This document shows positions 23,730 to 31,742 of a DNA stretch of 64,000 nucleotides, piece after piece. The stretch is from Haloactinospora alba. GTDB taxonomy: Bacteria; Actinomycetota; Actinomycetes; Streptosporangiales; Streptosporangiaceae. Both the position numbers and the translations under genes were made by a program. The DNA lies in contig NZ_VFQC01000001.1 in NCBI RefSeq assembly GCF_006717075.1, forward strand, positions 2,155,501 through 2,219,500, written 5' to 3'. Position 1 is the stretch's first letter. The number at the start of each line of letters is the position of its first letter. Below the pieces are notes generated by a model. It was not told the origin of the DNA. It did no database searches and was given only the letters and a program-made list of their open reading frames with translations.

Positions 23730-24352
23730 CAGGCCTCCTCGTCCAGGAGCAGGGTGACGTCCTCGGCTATGTCCTCCGGTTCGGTCCCGTACTTCCACAT
23801 GAGTTCGGAGTCGCCCTCCGGTGAGAACACGAGTACCTGGCTCCCGTGTCCGACGTCGTACTCGCCGGTGCGTTCCTCGGGTTCCGGACGGTCGATGGAG
23901 ATGCCCAGGTCGCTGGCTGCCTGGTCCGTGTTCTCGATGGAGCCGCTCAGCCCGGTGAAGGACGGGTCGAAGCTCTCCAGCCACCGGCCCACCAGCTCGG
24001 GGTCGTCCCGGTCGGGGTCGGCGGTGATGAACATCACCTGGAAGCGTTCCCGCTGTTGTTCGTCGAGCTGCTCGACTGCCTGGGCCATGTCGGCCATCGT
24101 CGTCGGACACACGTCGGGGCAGTTGGTGAACCCGAAGAAGACGGCGGTCGTGGTGCCGTTCGGGTCCTCGGCCAGGTTGTAGTCCTCCCCCTGGGTGTCG
24201 GTGAAGGTGAGGTCGGGCAGGGAGAACGCCCCTTCGATACTGGAACCGGTGTAGGGCGAGTCGTCGCCGGGCTGGGCGGGCTCGGAGCATCCGGCCAGCG
24301 CCGTGAGAGCCAGCAGGGCCGCGCCGCTGGCGAGCAGAGTGGTGCAACGCAT
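23729..24352 (-). CDS. SCO1/SenC family copper-binding lipoprotein
   Basis: 207 aa. Lipobox LAGC near residue 21. The thioredoxin-like SCO1 domain carries FFGFTNCPDVCPTTM, with the CxxxC copper ligands, and the conserved His in YDVGHGSQVLVF. SCO1 proteins insert copper into the CuA site of cytochrome c oxidase or act as thiol reductants for it. Followed by an overlapping PCu(A)C gene and preceded by a membrane protein gene 35 bp upstream, forming a three-gene operon. Confidence 0.93.
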   Translation of the reverse strand: MRCTTLLASGAALLALTALAGCSEPAQPGDDSPYTGSSIEGAFSLPDLTFTDTQGEDYNLAEDPNGTTTAVFFGFTNCPDVCPTTMADMAQAVEQLDEQQRERFQVMFITADPDRDDPELVGRWLESFDPSFTGLSGSIENTDQAASDLGISIDRPEPEERTGEYDVGHGSQVLVFSPEGDSELMWKYGTEPEDIAEDVTLLLDEEA

Positions 24353-24387
24353 CGTATGAGTCCATTGCTTCGGCTCCCGCGCCGGTG

Positions 24388-25020
24388 TCAGGCGGCGGGA
24401 GAACAGGTCAGGGCCACGCGGGTGCGGGCCGGAGCGCAGGGGCTCCCGGCCCGGGCGCGCGGCGGCGCGCGCTCGGCTATGGCGTGCCGCAGCCTGGACA
24501 GCCGAAGCCCCGTCGCGGGGGGCGGGGTGGAAGGCCGGGGACCTCCCGGGACGCCGGCACCGGTGGTGTGTGGTGGCAGCGCCAGGGCAGCGCGCAGCCA
24601 CCGCAGTACCGTCCACAGTCCCTCCTCTCCCCAGGCGAGCCACCATCCGGTGGCGAGCGCCGCCCACAGGTGGGCCACTCCCATGACGGCGTCTCCGGGG
24701 TCGACGACGCCACCGCCGCACATGGGCCCGGCGAGGCGTGCGACCTGCTCGGGGGAGCCGGGCGCCGGCGCGGGAGCCGCGACCCAGAACAGGGTGTGCA
24801 GCAGCAGCTGGGCGGTGAGCAGCCCGAGAGTGAGGGACCGCACCGAACGCTGGCCGCCCGCGGCGGGAAAGGCCAGCAGGGTGAGGGCGCCCGCGGCGAG
24901 GAGCACCACGGCCAGCTGTGGAGCGGCACCGCCGGCGGCGACATGGCCGCACAACGCCATGCCGACGCAGACGGCGGCGAAGAGGGCCGCTCGGACGGCG
25001 CGGAATCCGGGAGCTGACAT
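24388..25020 (-). CDS. Membrane protein of the copper-delivery operon
   Basis: 210 aa with about four membrane helices in the first 130 residues (AALFAAVCVGMALCGHVAAG, LAVVLLAAGALTLLAF, LTLGLLTAQLLLHTLFW, AHLWAALATGWWLAW) and a Pro/Arg-rich cytoplasmic tail. Start taken at ATG 25020, which has GGGGAG 5 bp upstream; an ATG 12 bp earlier is in that ribosome site. It is first in an operon with SCO1 and PCu(A)C. Similar membrane proteins accompany these genes in other actinomycetes. A copper role is inferred from context. Confidence 0.75.
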   Translation of the reverse strand: MSAPGFRAVRAALFAAVCVGMALCGHVAAGGAAPQLAVVLLAAGALTLLAFPAAGGQRSVRSLTLGLLTAQLLLHTLFWVAAPAPAPGSPEQVARLAGPMCGGGVVDPGDAVMGVAHLWAALATGWWLAWGEEGLWTVLRWLRAALALPPHTTGAGVPGGPRPSTPPPATGLRLSRLRHAIAERAPPRARAGSPCAPARTRVALTCSPAA

Positions 25021-25104
25021 TGCGCTCCCCATCCTCTCAGCGCGACGCGGGCACCCGTCGCAGGGTGGGGCGCGGGCGGGGCGGCTACGGTGGGGAGGGT
25101 GGTG

Positions 25105-28100
25105 GTGTGGGAGCGGTCCTCAGTAACAGCGGGCGCGCTGGCACGGCGCGGCTTCGGAGACGGTAAGCGGGCCGAGCGATTGCTCGCGGACGCTGGGCTC
25201 GACCTGGAGCGGGACACGGGCGCGGTCGACGCCCTCGGTGCGGCGGCCGACCCGGACCTGGCCCTGCTGGGGCTGTCCCGGTTGGCGGAGTCCGAGCCCG
25301 ACCCGGAGGCGCTGCGTGCCGCGCTGCGGGAGGAGCCGGACCTGCGGGACAGGCTGGCGCGTGTGCTCGGGGCGAGTGTCGCGCTGACCGACCACCTGGT
25401 GCGGCACTCGGGGGAATGGCGGGAGCTGCGCGGCGCGGACAGCATGCGGGTGCCGAGCGCCGCGGAACTGCGCGCGGGCATGCTGCACGTGGTGGGCGCC
25501 GACCCGGACAACACCCCCGCCCCGGTCGCCGACGCCGGTTCGGAGGATCCGGACAGCCGTTCCCACGCGCTGCGGGTGGGCTACCGGCGCCGGGTGCTGC
25601 GGTTGGCGGCCCGCGACCTCACGGGCACCGGCACGCTGGACACGACCTCGGCGGAACTCGCCGACCTGGCGGCCGCGACGTTGGAGGCCGCGCTGGCGAT
25701 CGCCCGGGCTCGCCTGCCGCAGGCGGCCGAGCAGTGCCGTGTGGCGGTGATCGGGATGGGCAAGTGCGGTGGTCGGGAGCTCAACTACGTCAGTGACGTG
25801 GACGTGGTCCTCGTCGCCGAACCCACCGACGCCGCCCCGGACGAGCAGGCCGCGATGCGCGCCGCCGCGGAACTGGCCTCGGCGATGATGCGCATCCCCG
25901 CCGAGACCGACGGGGAGGGGACCCTGTGGCAGGTCGACGCGGCGCTGCGCCCGGAGGGGAAGAACGGGCCGCTGGTGCGTCCACTGCACAGCCACGTCGC
26001 CTACTACGAGCGCTGGGCCAAGACGTGGGAGTTCCAGGCGCTGCTCAAGGCACGGCCTCTCGCGGGCGACGCCGAACTGGGACGCGCCTACTGCGACGCC
26101 GTCGCTCCCCTGGTGTGGGCCGCAGCGGGCAAACCGAACTTCGTCGAGGACGTCCAGGCGATGCGGCGGCGTGTGGTCGCCCACATCCCGGCCTCGGAGT
26201 CCGGGCGGGAGATCAAGCTGGGTGAGGGCGGGCTGCGCGACATCGAGTTCTCGGTGCAGCTGTTGCAGCTCGTCCACGGGCGCGGCGACACGTCGCTGCG
26301 GTGCGGGGGCACGCTGGAGGCGCTGGAGGCGCTGTCCGCGGGCGGCTACGTGGGGCGCGCGGACGCGGCCGGGTTGTGCCGCGCCTACCGGTTCCTGCGC
26401 CGGGTTGAGCACCTGCTCCAGCTGTACCGGCTACGCCGGACCCACGTCCTGCCCGACTCCACCGACGAGCAGGGGGCGCAGCACCTGCGCCGGCTGGGAC
26501 GCGCCCTGGGGTTCACCGCCGACCCGACAGGAGAGCTGCTCGCGGCGTGGCGCCAGGTCGCGGGCGAGGTGCGGCGGCTGCACGAGAAGCTGTTCTACCA
26601 GCCGTTGCTGCACGCGGTGGCGCGCCTTCCCGAGGACGAGGTCCGGTTGGGGCACGAACAGGCGCGCGACCGGTTGGAGGCGCTGGGATTCGCGGACCCC
26701 GCAGGGGCGCTGCGGCACCTGGAGTCACTCACCTCCGGGGTGTCCCGCCGCGCCGCCATCCAGCGCACGCTGCTTCCGGTGATGCTCGGTTGGTTCGCCG
26801 ACGCTCCCGACCCCGACGCGGGACTGTTGGGATTCCGCCAGGTCAGCGAGGCGCTGGGAACAACACCGTGGTACCTGCGGCTGTTGCGCGACGACGTCCG
26901 GGTGGCCGAGCGCATGGCGACCCTGCTCGGCACCAGTCGCTACGTCACCGAGCTTCTGCTGCGCGCCCCGGAGTCCGTGGCGATCCTGGCCGACGACGCC
27001 GACCTCGTCCAGCGGCCCGCGGCGACGTTGCGGGCGGAAGCGGACTCGGCCCTGCGGCGGCACGACTCCGCGGAGAACGCGGTGGCGGCGGTGCGGGCGT
27101 TGCGGCGCCGGGAACTACTGCGCACCGCTACCGCCGACCTGCTGGGGGTGGCGGGTGTCGCCGAGGTGGGAAGCGCGCTCACCACGGTCACGGCCGTCAC
27201 GGTCGAGGCCGCCCTCCGGGCGGCGCACGCCCGGGTCGCCGGGGAGTTCGGCGGTGAGCTTCCCACCCGGTTGTGTGTCGTCGCCATGGGGCGTTTCGGC
27301 GGCGGGGAGCTGAGCTACGGAAGCGACGCCGACGTGGTGTTCGTCCACGAGCCGCGCCCCGGTACCGGGACCGCCACCGCGACGGAGGCGGCCAACGCCC
27401 TGGTGCGGGAGCTGTCGCGGCTGTTGGCCATGCCCGCCGCTGATCCGCCGCTGCACCTGGACACGGACCTGCGCCCCGAGGGGAAGAACGGGCCGGTGGT
27501 GCGCACGCTCGACTCCTACGCCGCCTACTACCGGAACTGGGCGGCGGTGTGGGAGAGCCAGGCGCTGCTGCGTGCCGCCCCCGTGGCGGGGGACTCCGAG
27601 GTGGGTGAGCGGTTCGTCGCTCTCGCCGACCGGCTCCGCTACCCGCAGGACGGTGTGTCCACCACGGCGGTACGGGAGATCCGGCGTCTCAAGGCGAGGA
27701 TGGAGGCCGAGCGGCTCCCGCGCGGCGCCGATCCGACACTGCACACCAAGCTGGGGCGCGGCGGGCTCTCCGACGTGGAGTGGGCGGCGCAGCTGTTGCA
27801 GCTGCGGCATGCCCACGAGCTTCCCGGACTGCGCACCACGGGCACCCTCGAGGTCCTCGATGTCGCGGTATCCGAGGGGTTGCTGGCCGCCGAGGACGGC
27901 GCCACCCTCGCCACCGCGTGGAGGTTGGCCGCCCACGTCCGGGGGACGGTGATGCTGGTGCGGGGCAAGGCAGGCGACTCCCTGCCCTCGAATGTCCGGG
28001 AGCGTTCGGCCCTGGCCCAGGCGTTGGGCTACCGGCAGGACGAGGACACCGAGGGCGCCGCCGAGCAGCTCGTCCAGGACTACCGCCAGGCGACCCGCCG

Positions 28101-28140
28101 CGCCCGCGCCGTCATGGAGCGCGTCTTCTATGACGACTGA
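25105..28140 (+). CDS. glnE: Glutamine synthetase adenylyltransferase / deadenylylase
   Basis: 1011 aa. Two homologous nucleotidyltransferase halves: GMGKCGGRELNYVSDVDVV near residue 217 (deadenylylating half in characterised GlnE) and AMGRFGGGELSYGSDADVV near residue 725 (adenylylating half). Each is followed by an LRPEGKNGP motif and a helical domain. It adds or removes AMP on Tyr402 of the GlnA in this window. Several GTG codons occur at the 5' end; 25105 is chosen for its spacing to GGGAGG, but 25090, 25099 and 25102 are possible. Divergent from the copper operon. Confidence 0.95.
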   Translation: MWERSSVTAGALARRGFGDGKRAERLLADAGLDLERDTGAVDALGAAADPDLALLGLSRLAESEPDPEALRAALREEPDLRDRLARVLGASVALTDHLVRHSGEWRELRGADSMRVPSAAELRAGMLHVVGADPDNTPAPVADAGSEDPDSRSHALRVGYRRRVLRLAARDLTGTGTLDTTSAELADLAAATLEAALAIARARLPQAAEQCRVAVIGMGKCGGRELNYVSDVDVVLVAEPTDAAPDEQAAMRAAAELASAMMRIPAETDGEGTLWQVDAALRPEGKNGPLVRPLHSHVAYYERWAKTWEFQALLKARPLAGDAELGRAYCDAVAPLVWAAAGKPNFVEDVQAMRRRVVAHIPASESGREIKLGEGGLRDIEFSVQLLQLVHGRGDTSLRCGGTLEALEALSAGGYVGRADAAGLCRAYRFLRRVEHLLQLYRLRRTHVLPDSTDEQGAQHLRRLGRALGFTADPTGELLAAWRQVAGEVRRLHEKLFYQPLLHAVARLPEDEVRLGHEQARDRLEALGFADPAGALRHLESLTSGVSRRAAIQRTLLPVMLGWFADAPDPDAGLLGFRQVSEALGTTPWYLRLLRDDVRVAERMATLLGTSRYVTELLLRAPESVAILADDADLVQRPAATLRAEADSALRRHDSAENAVAAVRALRRRELLRTATADLLGVAGVAEVGSALTTVTAVTVEAALRAAHARVAGEFGGELPTRLCVVAMGRFGGGELSYGSDADVVFVHEPRPGTGTATATEAANALVRELSRLLAMPAADPPLHLDTDLRPEGKNGPVVRTLDSYAAYYRNWAAVWESQALLRAAPVAGDSEVGERFVALADRLRYPQDGVSTTAVREIRRLKARMEAERLPRGADPTLHTKLGRGGLSDVEWAAQLLQLRHAHELPGLRTTGTLEVLDVAVSEGLLAAEDGATLATAWRLAAHVRGTVMLVRGKAGDSLPSNVRERSALAQALGYRQDEDTEGAAEQLVQDYRQATRRARAVMERVFYDD

Positions 28141-28177
28141 CGGTGTGCGGGCCGCCGTGGGAACGTCCGGACCGGTG

Positions 28178-28513
28178 TTACCAGAACACCGCGACGGCGA
28201 CGTTGAGGATGGCCAGCACGCCCGCCGAGGCGGCGAGCTTGGTGGCGGGGTTGCGCAGGTTGAGGACTCCCAGGACGGTGACCACGATCGCCACGCCCAG
28301 TTTCACGGCGATCTTGGCGTGGTTGACGGGGTCGTCGCCCATCTCGGCCAGCCCGGTCAGCAGGAGTCCGGTGACCAGTTGGAGGAGGGTACTGTGCAGG
28401 ATCACCTTGGGTGACTTGGCGTTGCCGGTCATGAGCTGCATCAGGAAGCCGCTGAGGATACCGGCCATCCCCAGCAGGTGCAGGAAGACGAGTGCGGCGT
28501 GGATGATTTCCAT
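28178..28513 (-). CDS. Small four-helix membrane protein
   Basis: 111 aa from ATG 28513. Four membrane helices (ALVFLHLLGMAGILSGFLM, STLLQLVTGLLLTGL, VKLGVAIVVTVLGVL, AGVLAILNVAVAVFW). Conserved small actinobacterial membrane protein of unknown function. It converges on glnE. A TACTACG-n3-CGTAGTA palindrome lies 12 bp upstream of its start, probably an operator. The frame extends further upstream but homology-like hydrophobic sequence begins at this Met. Confidence 0.75.
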   Translation of the reverse strand: MEIIHAALVFLHLLGMAGILSGFLMQLMTGNAKSPKVILHSTLLQLVTGLLLTGLAEMGDDPVNHAKIAVKLGVAIVVTVLGVLNLRNPATKLAASAGVLAILNVAVAVFW

Positions 28514-28524
28514 GCCGCACACGC

Positions 28525-28541
28525 TACTACGAGCCGTAGTA
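28525..28541 (-). promoter_or_regulatory. Palindrome upstream of the small membrane protein
   Basis: TACTACG-AGC-CGTAGTA, perfect 7-bp arms, 12 bp before the start codon at 28513. The regulator is unknown. Confidence 0.5.
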
Positions 28542-28618
28542 ACGAGAAGACAGGGCTGTACCGTCAATCCGGCCGACTGTCGCTGGGGCCGGACAGGATC
28601 TCGCACGGGAATTGAGTG

Positions 28619-28656
28619 AAGCGGGCTTCCGGGAGCTGAAACCCGAGAGCCCGCTT
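28619..28656. terminator. Hairpin after the DUF397 gene
   Basis: AAGCGGGCT (28619-28627) pairs with AGCCCGCTT (28648-28656); an inner CGGG/CCCG pairing extends it. On the minus strand it follows the DUF397 stop by 13 bp. Confidence 0.65.
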
Positions 28657-28669
28657 GTCTTATCGGGGC

Positions 28670-28867
28670 TCAGATAAGATCGCGCTTCACTGACGACATG
28701 AGAGCTACCCACCCGTCCATGCCAAACGTGAGGTGACCGGCTTGACGGTGCTGGCTGTCGCGGACTGCGACAATCTCGGGGAGGTCCGCCACCTCAACAC
28801 AGTTGTTGTTGTTGGGCTGACTGTACGACGACTTGCGGAACAGGGAATCGAAAACTGGGTGGTTCAT
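28670..28867 (-). CDS. DUF397 domain protein
   Basis: 65 aa. Family motifs FRKSSYS near the N-terminus, CVEVADLP and VAVRDS in the middle, and a C-terminal Trp (DGWVALMSSVK). DUF397 proteins are partners of XRE-DUF5753 regulators in actinomycetes, in antitoxin- or BldB/WhiJ-like pairs that influence development. It starts 4 bp after the XRE gene's stop, so the pair is one operon. Confidence 0.93.
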   Translation of the reverse strand: MNHPVFDSLFRKSSYSQPNNNNCVEVADLPEIVAVRDSQHRQAGHLTFGMDGWVALMSSVKRDLI

Positions 28868-28871
28868 TGGT

Positions 28872-29714
28872 CTACTCGATCTCGGTCATCTCTCGTAGGC
28901 GGTGCAGGGTCTCGTCAGGGCGTAGCGCTGCGAGACGCAAGTGGTCACTGAGCTGGCGGTACCGAGCTATCTCCTCGTACTCCTCAAGGTAGATACCGTC
29001 AGTGTCGGTCTCCAAATACACGATCGGTGGATCTATCGGCGCCGCAAAGTCCATGATCACGAACGATCCGGACAAACCTGGGTTCAGGTCGTCAGCCTGG
29101 GTCATCTGAATCGTAATGTGCGGCTCTTCAGCTCGACGAATCAGGTGTTCGAGTTGCGAACGGAGTACGTCAGGGCGCCGTCGTAGGCGGTGTAGTGCAC
29201 CCTCATCGAACACCGCCCACAGTTCGAGCGGGTTGGGATCGTCCAGGAGCTGTTGCCGCTCGGTTCTCGCCTGAATGTTGCGCTGGATGTCGGTCGGCTT
29301 GGTCAGCACGGCACGACACAGCACCTCGACGTACTCCGGCGTCTGGAGGAGCCCGGGGACGATGAGCGGTTCCCAGGTGGTGAGTCTCGCCGCCTCGAGT
29401 TCGAACCCGACGTACTGGCCGGGCAGCACGTCACTGTAACGCGTCCACCACCCGCGCATGTGGCTCTGTCGACATAGGTCGAAGATCGCATCACGTTCGC
29501 GTGCGTCCTCCACCCCGCACGCGTCGAGGATGGCCGTCACCTCTGCGAGCGTCGGTTTCTTCTTCTTACCGATCTCGATGTTGTTGATCGTGGAACGCGG
29601 GATCTTCGTCCGACGGGCGATCTCTTCGTACTTAAGGTCAGCCTGCTTGCGGACTCTGGCGAGTTCAGCGCTCAAGCGTCGCCGTCGCACAGTTGGGCTG
29701 TATCGGTCCGTCAT
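28872..29714 (-). CDS. XRE family regulator with DUF5753 domain (WhiJ-like)
   Basis: 280 aa from ATG 29714 with GAGGAG upstream. HTH at about residues 12-70 (LSAELARVRKQADLKYEEIA, STINNIEIGKKKKPT). The DUF5753 domain follows, with typical TWEPLIVPGLLQTPEYVEVL, RQQLLDDPNPLELWAVFDEGAL and FVIMDFA. Such regulators work with an adjacent DUF397 protein, here 4 bp downstream. The long inverted repeat at 29798-29848 in its upstream region is the likely binding site. Confidence 0.92.
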   Translation of the reverse strand: MTDRYSPTVRRRRLSAELARVRKQADLKYEEIARRTKIPRSTINNIEIGKKKKPTLAEVTAILDACGVEDARERDAIFDLCRQSHMRGWWTRYSDVLPGQYVGFELEAARLTTWEPLIVPGLLQTPEYVEVLCRAVLTKPTDIQRNIQARTERQQLLDDPNPLELWAVFDEGALHRLRRRPDVLRSQLEHLIRRAEEPHITIQMTQADDLNPGLSGSFVIMDFAAPIDPPIVYLETDTDGIYLEEYEEIARYRQLSDHLRLAALRPDETLHRLREMTEIE

Positions 29715-29797
29715 CCTCGTCTCCTCATGATGCGCTGACTCGATCGTAGACCCCTGTTGACCAGATCCAGGCATTCCGGAAACCAATACTTTCTTAG

Positions 29798-29848
29798 TTG
29801 GAAATCAACTCCAGTCTTCCTGGAAGGGGTTGAAAAGTTGATTTCCAA
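29798..29848. promoter_or_regulatory. 13-bp inverted repeat between XRE-DUF5753 and the 30029 operon
   Basis: TTGGAAATCAACT (29798-29810) and AGTTGATTTCCAA (29836-29848) are perfect complements separated by 25 bp, in an AT-rich divergent intergenic region. Probably the operator of the XRE regulator, controlling both directions. Confidence 0.65.
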
Positions 29849-30028
29849 GTTACAAGATGTGGGATAGCTCGTTCGGTTGGCACAGCGACCCGTTGGAGAT
29901 GCATGACGCACTATCTGTCCTGCTTATCCCGCTGGCGTTGCTGGTTCCCGTGCCGCCGCCATGCCAGAAAAAGCCTCCGCGAGAGCCCGAACCCTCCGGA
30001 GGCGTGGCCATCAACTGGATAGGAGTCG

Positions 30029-30538
30029 ATGACAGTGCTTCAGTTTATTCGCACCCTCGCGTCCCTGTGGACGCTGCTTTTGATGCTGGCTATCGCCCTG
30101 TTCCCACCCACCCGCTACCGGGACTGTTACGAACGCCGAGCCCCGCGTACCTCGCCACCGCCACCCGCCGGGCGCGGAACAGCGCGACGGTTCGCCGTGC
30201 CTTCGCCACGGAACGGATCCCACGACCAGACTGGGATCTCTTGTCGGGACGTGGATAACGGCATGGTGCCCCCGGACGTATTTCCCGAGCCCGAGCTGCT
30301 TGACCCGCAGGAGCACAGCCCCGTGCGGCCGTATGTGACCGAGTACGAACGCCACCGGCAAGAACGGAAGCACAAGTCCGGTCTGTGCCCGGCCTGTGGT
30401 GCAGTAGTCCCCGCACCAGAGTCTTCCACCCCACCGACGCACGACGACGGGTTGGACGACGTGCGCGCGGAACTGTCTCCGCTGGTGCGCCGGTGGCTGG
30501 CCCAGCATGAGGAGAACCGTGCGGGGGTGGTCCGGTGA
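30029..30538 (+). CDS. Hypothetical protein with N-terminal membrane segment
   Basis: 169 aa; ATAGGAG precedes the ATG. N-terminal hydrophobic segment (FIRTLASLWTLLLMLAIALF, residues about 6-25), then a Pro/Arg-rich region. A C-x2-C pair follows (GLCPACGAVVP), then a helical C-terminus (DDVRAELSPLVRRWLAQHEEN). No family recognised. It is the first of three overlapping genes (GTGA junctions) divergent from the XRE/DUF397 pair. Confidence 0.6.
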   Translation: MTVLQFIRTLASLWTLLLMLAIALFPPTRYRDCYERRAPRTSPPPPAGRGTARRFAVPSPRNGSHDQTGISCRDVDNGMVPPDVFPEPELLDPQEHSPVRPYVTEYERHRQERKHKSGLCPACGAVVPAPESSTPPTHDDGLDDVRAELSPLVRRWLAQHEENRAGVVR

Positions 30539-30750
30539 GCATCCCCGAGAGCTGGTCTTCTCCGTTGCTGCGTCCCGGTGATGTCGCCGAGGTCTTCGGT
30601 GTAACCACCTCCACCGTCAACACCTGGGTGCGCCGCGGCCACCTGACTCCCGCACTGGTCACCCTGGGAGGACACCGCCGCTTCCTTCCGGAACAGGTCC
30701 AGGACCTCATGGCCACCACTCACCAGGACCAGGGAGGTGGGCAGGCGTGA
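30535..30750 (+). CDS. MerR/BldC-like helix-turn-helix protein
   Basis: 71 aa from GTG 30535. The whole protein is one HTH_17/MerR-type DNA-binding domain: LLRPGDVAEVFGVTTSTVNTW, then RRGHLTPALVTLGGHRRFLPEQVQDLM with the GGHRRF wing typical of BldC-like proteins. Start and stop overlap the neighbouring genes by 4 bp. Probably a small transcription factor controlled with the XRE locus. Confidence 0.85.
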   Translation: MSIPESWSSPLLRPGDVAEVFGVTTSTVNTWVRRGHLTPALVTLGGHRRFLPEQVQDLMATTHQDQGGGQA

Positions 30751-30947
30751 ATCTCACCCCGCGGGAACGCCGCGAGTTGCGCGAGTTACTGGAGGACCTC
30801 ACCCAGGCCATGGACAGCGGTGCCCTCTGGCCCGGCCAGCTCCGCGAGACCACCCGCAAACTGCACACGTACGTCACCGCCTGGCTCGGCGACGCCGACG
30901 AGAACACCGAAACCGAGGGCACACCACCGCCCCACCACGACCACTAA
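30747..30947 (+). CDS. Small hypothetical protein, end of HTH operon
   Basis: 66 aa from GTG 30747. Helical and charged (TPRERRELRELLEDLTQAMD, LRETTRKLHTYVTAWLGD) with a His-rich end (PPHHDH). No family recognised. Followed directly by a strong terminator. Confidence 0.6.
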   Translation: MNLTPRERRELRELLEDLTQAMDSGALWPGQLRETTRKLHTYVTAWLGDADENTETEGTPPPHHDH

Positions 30948-30953
30948 CCCCGC

Positions 30954-30996
30954 GCGGGGCCCGCACCCGGCACTCTCTCCCGGGTGCGGGCCCCGC
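30954..30996. terminator. Very long GC-rich hairpin terminator
   Basis: 17-bp perfect stem (GCGGGGCCCGCACCCGG with 30980-30996), 9-nt loop, 7 bp after the stop at 30947. No T-tract. Confidence 0.8.
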
Positions 30997-31494
30997 CGCT
31001 TGCGCCGAGACCGAGGAAAACCACGCATTCACCGCCCGCGATACGCGGATACCTACGATGGCGGCACGCGAGCCGTATCACCAGCAGGGGATCCCTACAC
31101 ACGTGGGGATATGGGCCCAGCACGGGCCGTGCCATCCCCTTGGGCATACGGAAACCCGCCCCTCCGCGGACGTGTCCGGGCCGGGGAAGAGTCAGCTATT
31201 TGCCCGTGGCCTTAACAACTCACCTCACTACCGGTATGCCGGTATGAAGCTCCGCTATCGTTCGCACCGGGAAACACCGCCCCTTTCCCCAACCACCCCC
31301 GCTCGTGTGCGTCATCGCTCTCCCGGAACCCGCGCTAGAGAGCCGGTTCCGTCTTAGTCCGCCGTCCCGCCTCACCGGACCGCTCGCCGCGATCTCGGTA
31401 ATCCTCCCCATGTGCCGCCCCATGGCTTAGCGCGATTCTGCGGAACGAGCGGGGAACACCGCCCCGCGCTCCGCAGCGATCCCGAGAGGCGACC
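30997..31494. other. Gene-less stretch between the HTH operon and the small ORF at 31495
   Basis: About 500 bp with no supported gene. It contains the inverted repeat TACCGG-TATG-CCGGTA at 31229-31244 and a GC-rich hairpin around 31444-31475. Confidence 0.4.
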
Positions 31495-31671
31495 ATGATG
31501 CACCCGGACATTCTCACCGCCGTGGCCGTGGAACGCGTGGCCGACGCGCAACGACAGGGGCACCCGGCACCTGCGCGGGAACGCGGGGACCGCGGCTCGG
31601 GAAACCTCGGTTCCCTCCTGCTCACGTGGCTGCACCACATCCGCCAGGCCAACGCCCGCCACGACGTGTGA
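31495..31671 (+). CDS. Small conserved-type hypothetical protein
   Basis: 58 aa, beginning MMHPDILTAVAVERVADAQR, with a Gly/Arg-rich middle and a helical end (LLLTWLHHIRQANARHDV). GAGAGG lies just upstream of two adjacent ATGs. The N-terminus resembles small actinobacterial proteins that begin MHPD(I/M)L and are found near regulators. Function unknown. Confidence 0.55.
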   Translation: MMHPDILTAVAVERVADAQRQGHPAPARERGDRGSGNLGSLLLTWLHHIRQANARHDV

Positions 31672-31742
31672 CCACACGCCGCGGCGGTTGCAAAACGACC
31701 TCCGACGGTGCCGATACCGCTCCCACCGGGCATACTGGCACC

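Noticed and set aside
27115-27936. 273-codon minus-strand frame within glnE
   Set aside because: Shadow of the GlnE adenylylating domain.
29857-30258. 133-codon frame beginning before the 30029 gene
   Set aside because: Has an appealing hydrophobic N-terminus, but its second half overlaps the better supported 30029 gene in another frame and turns Arg-rich; kept only as a possibility.
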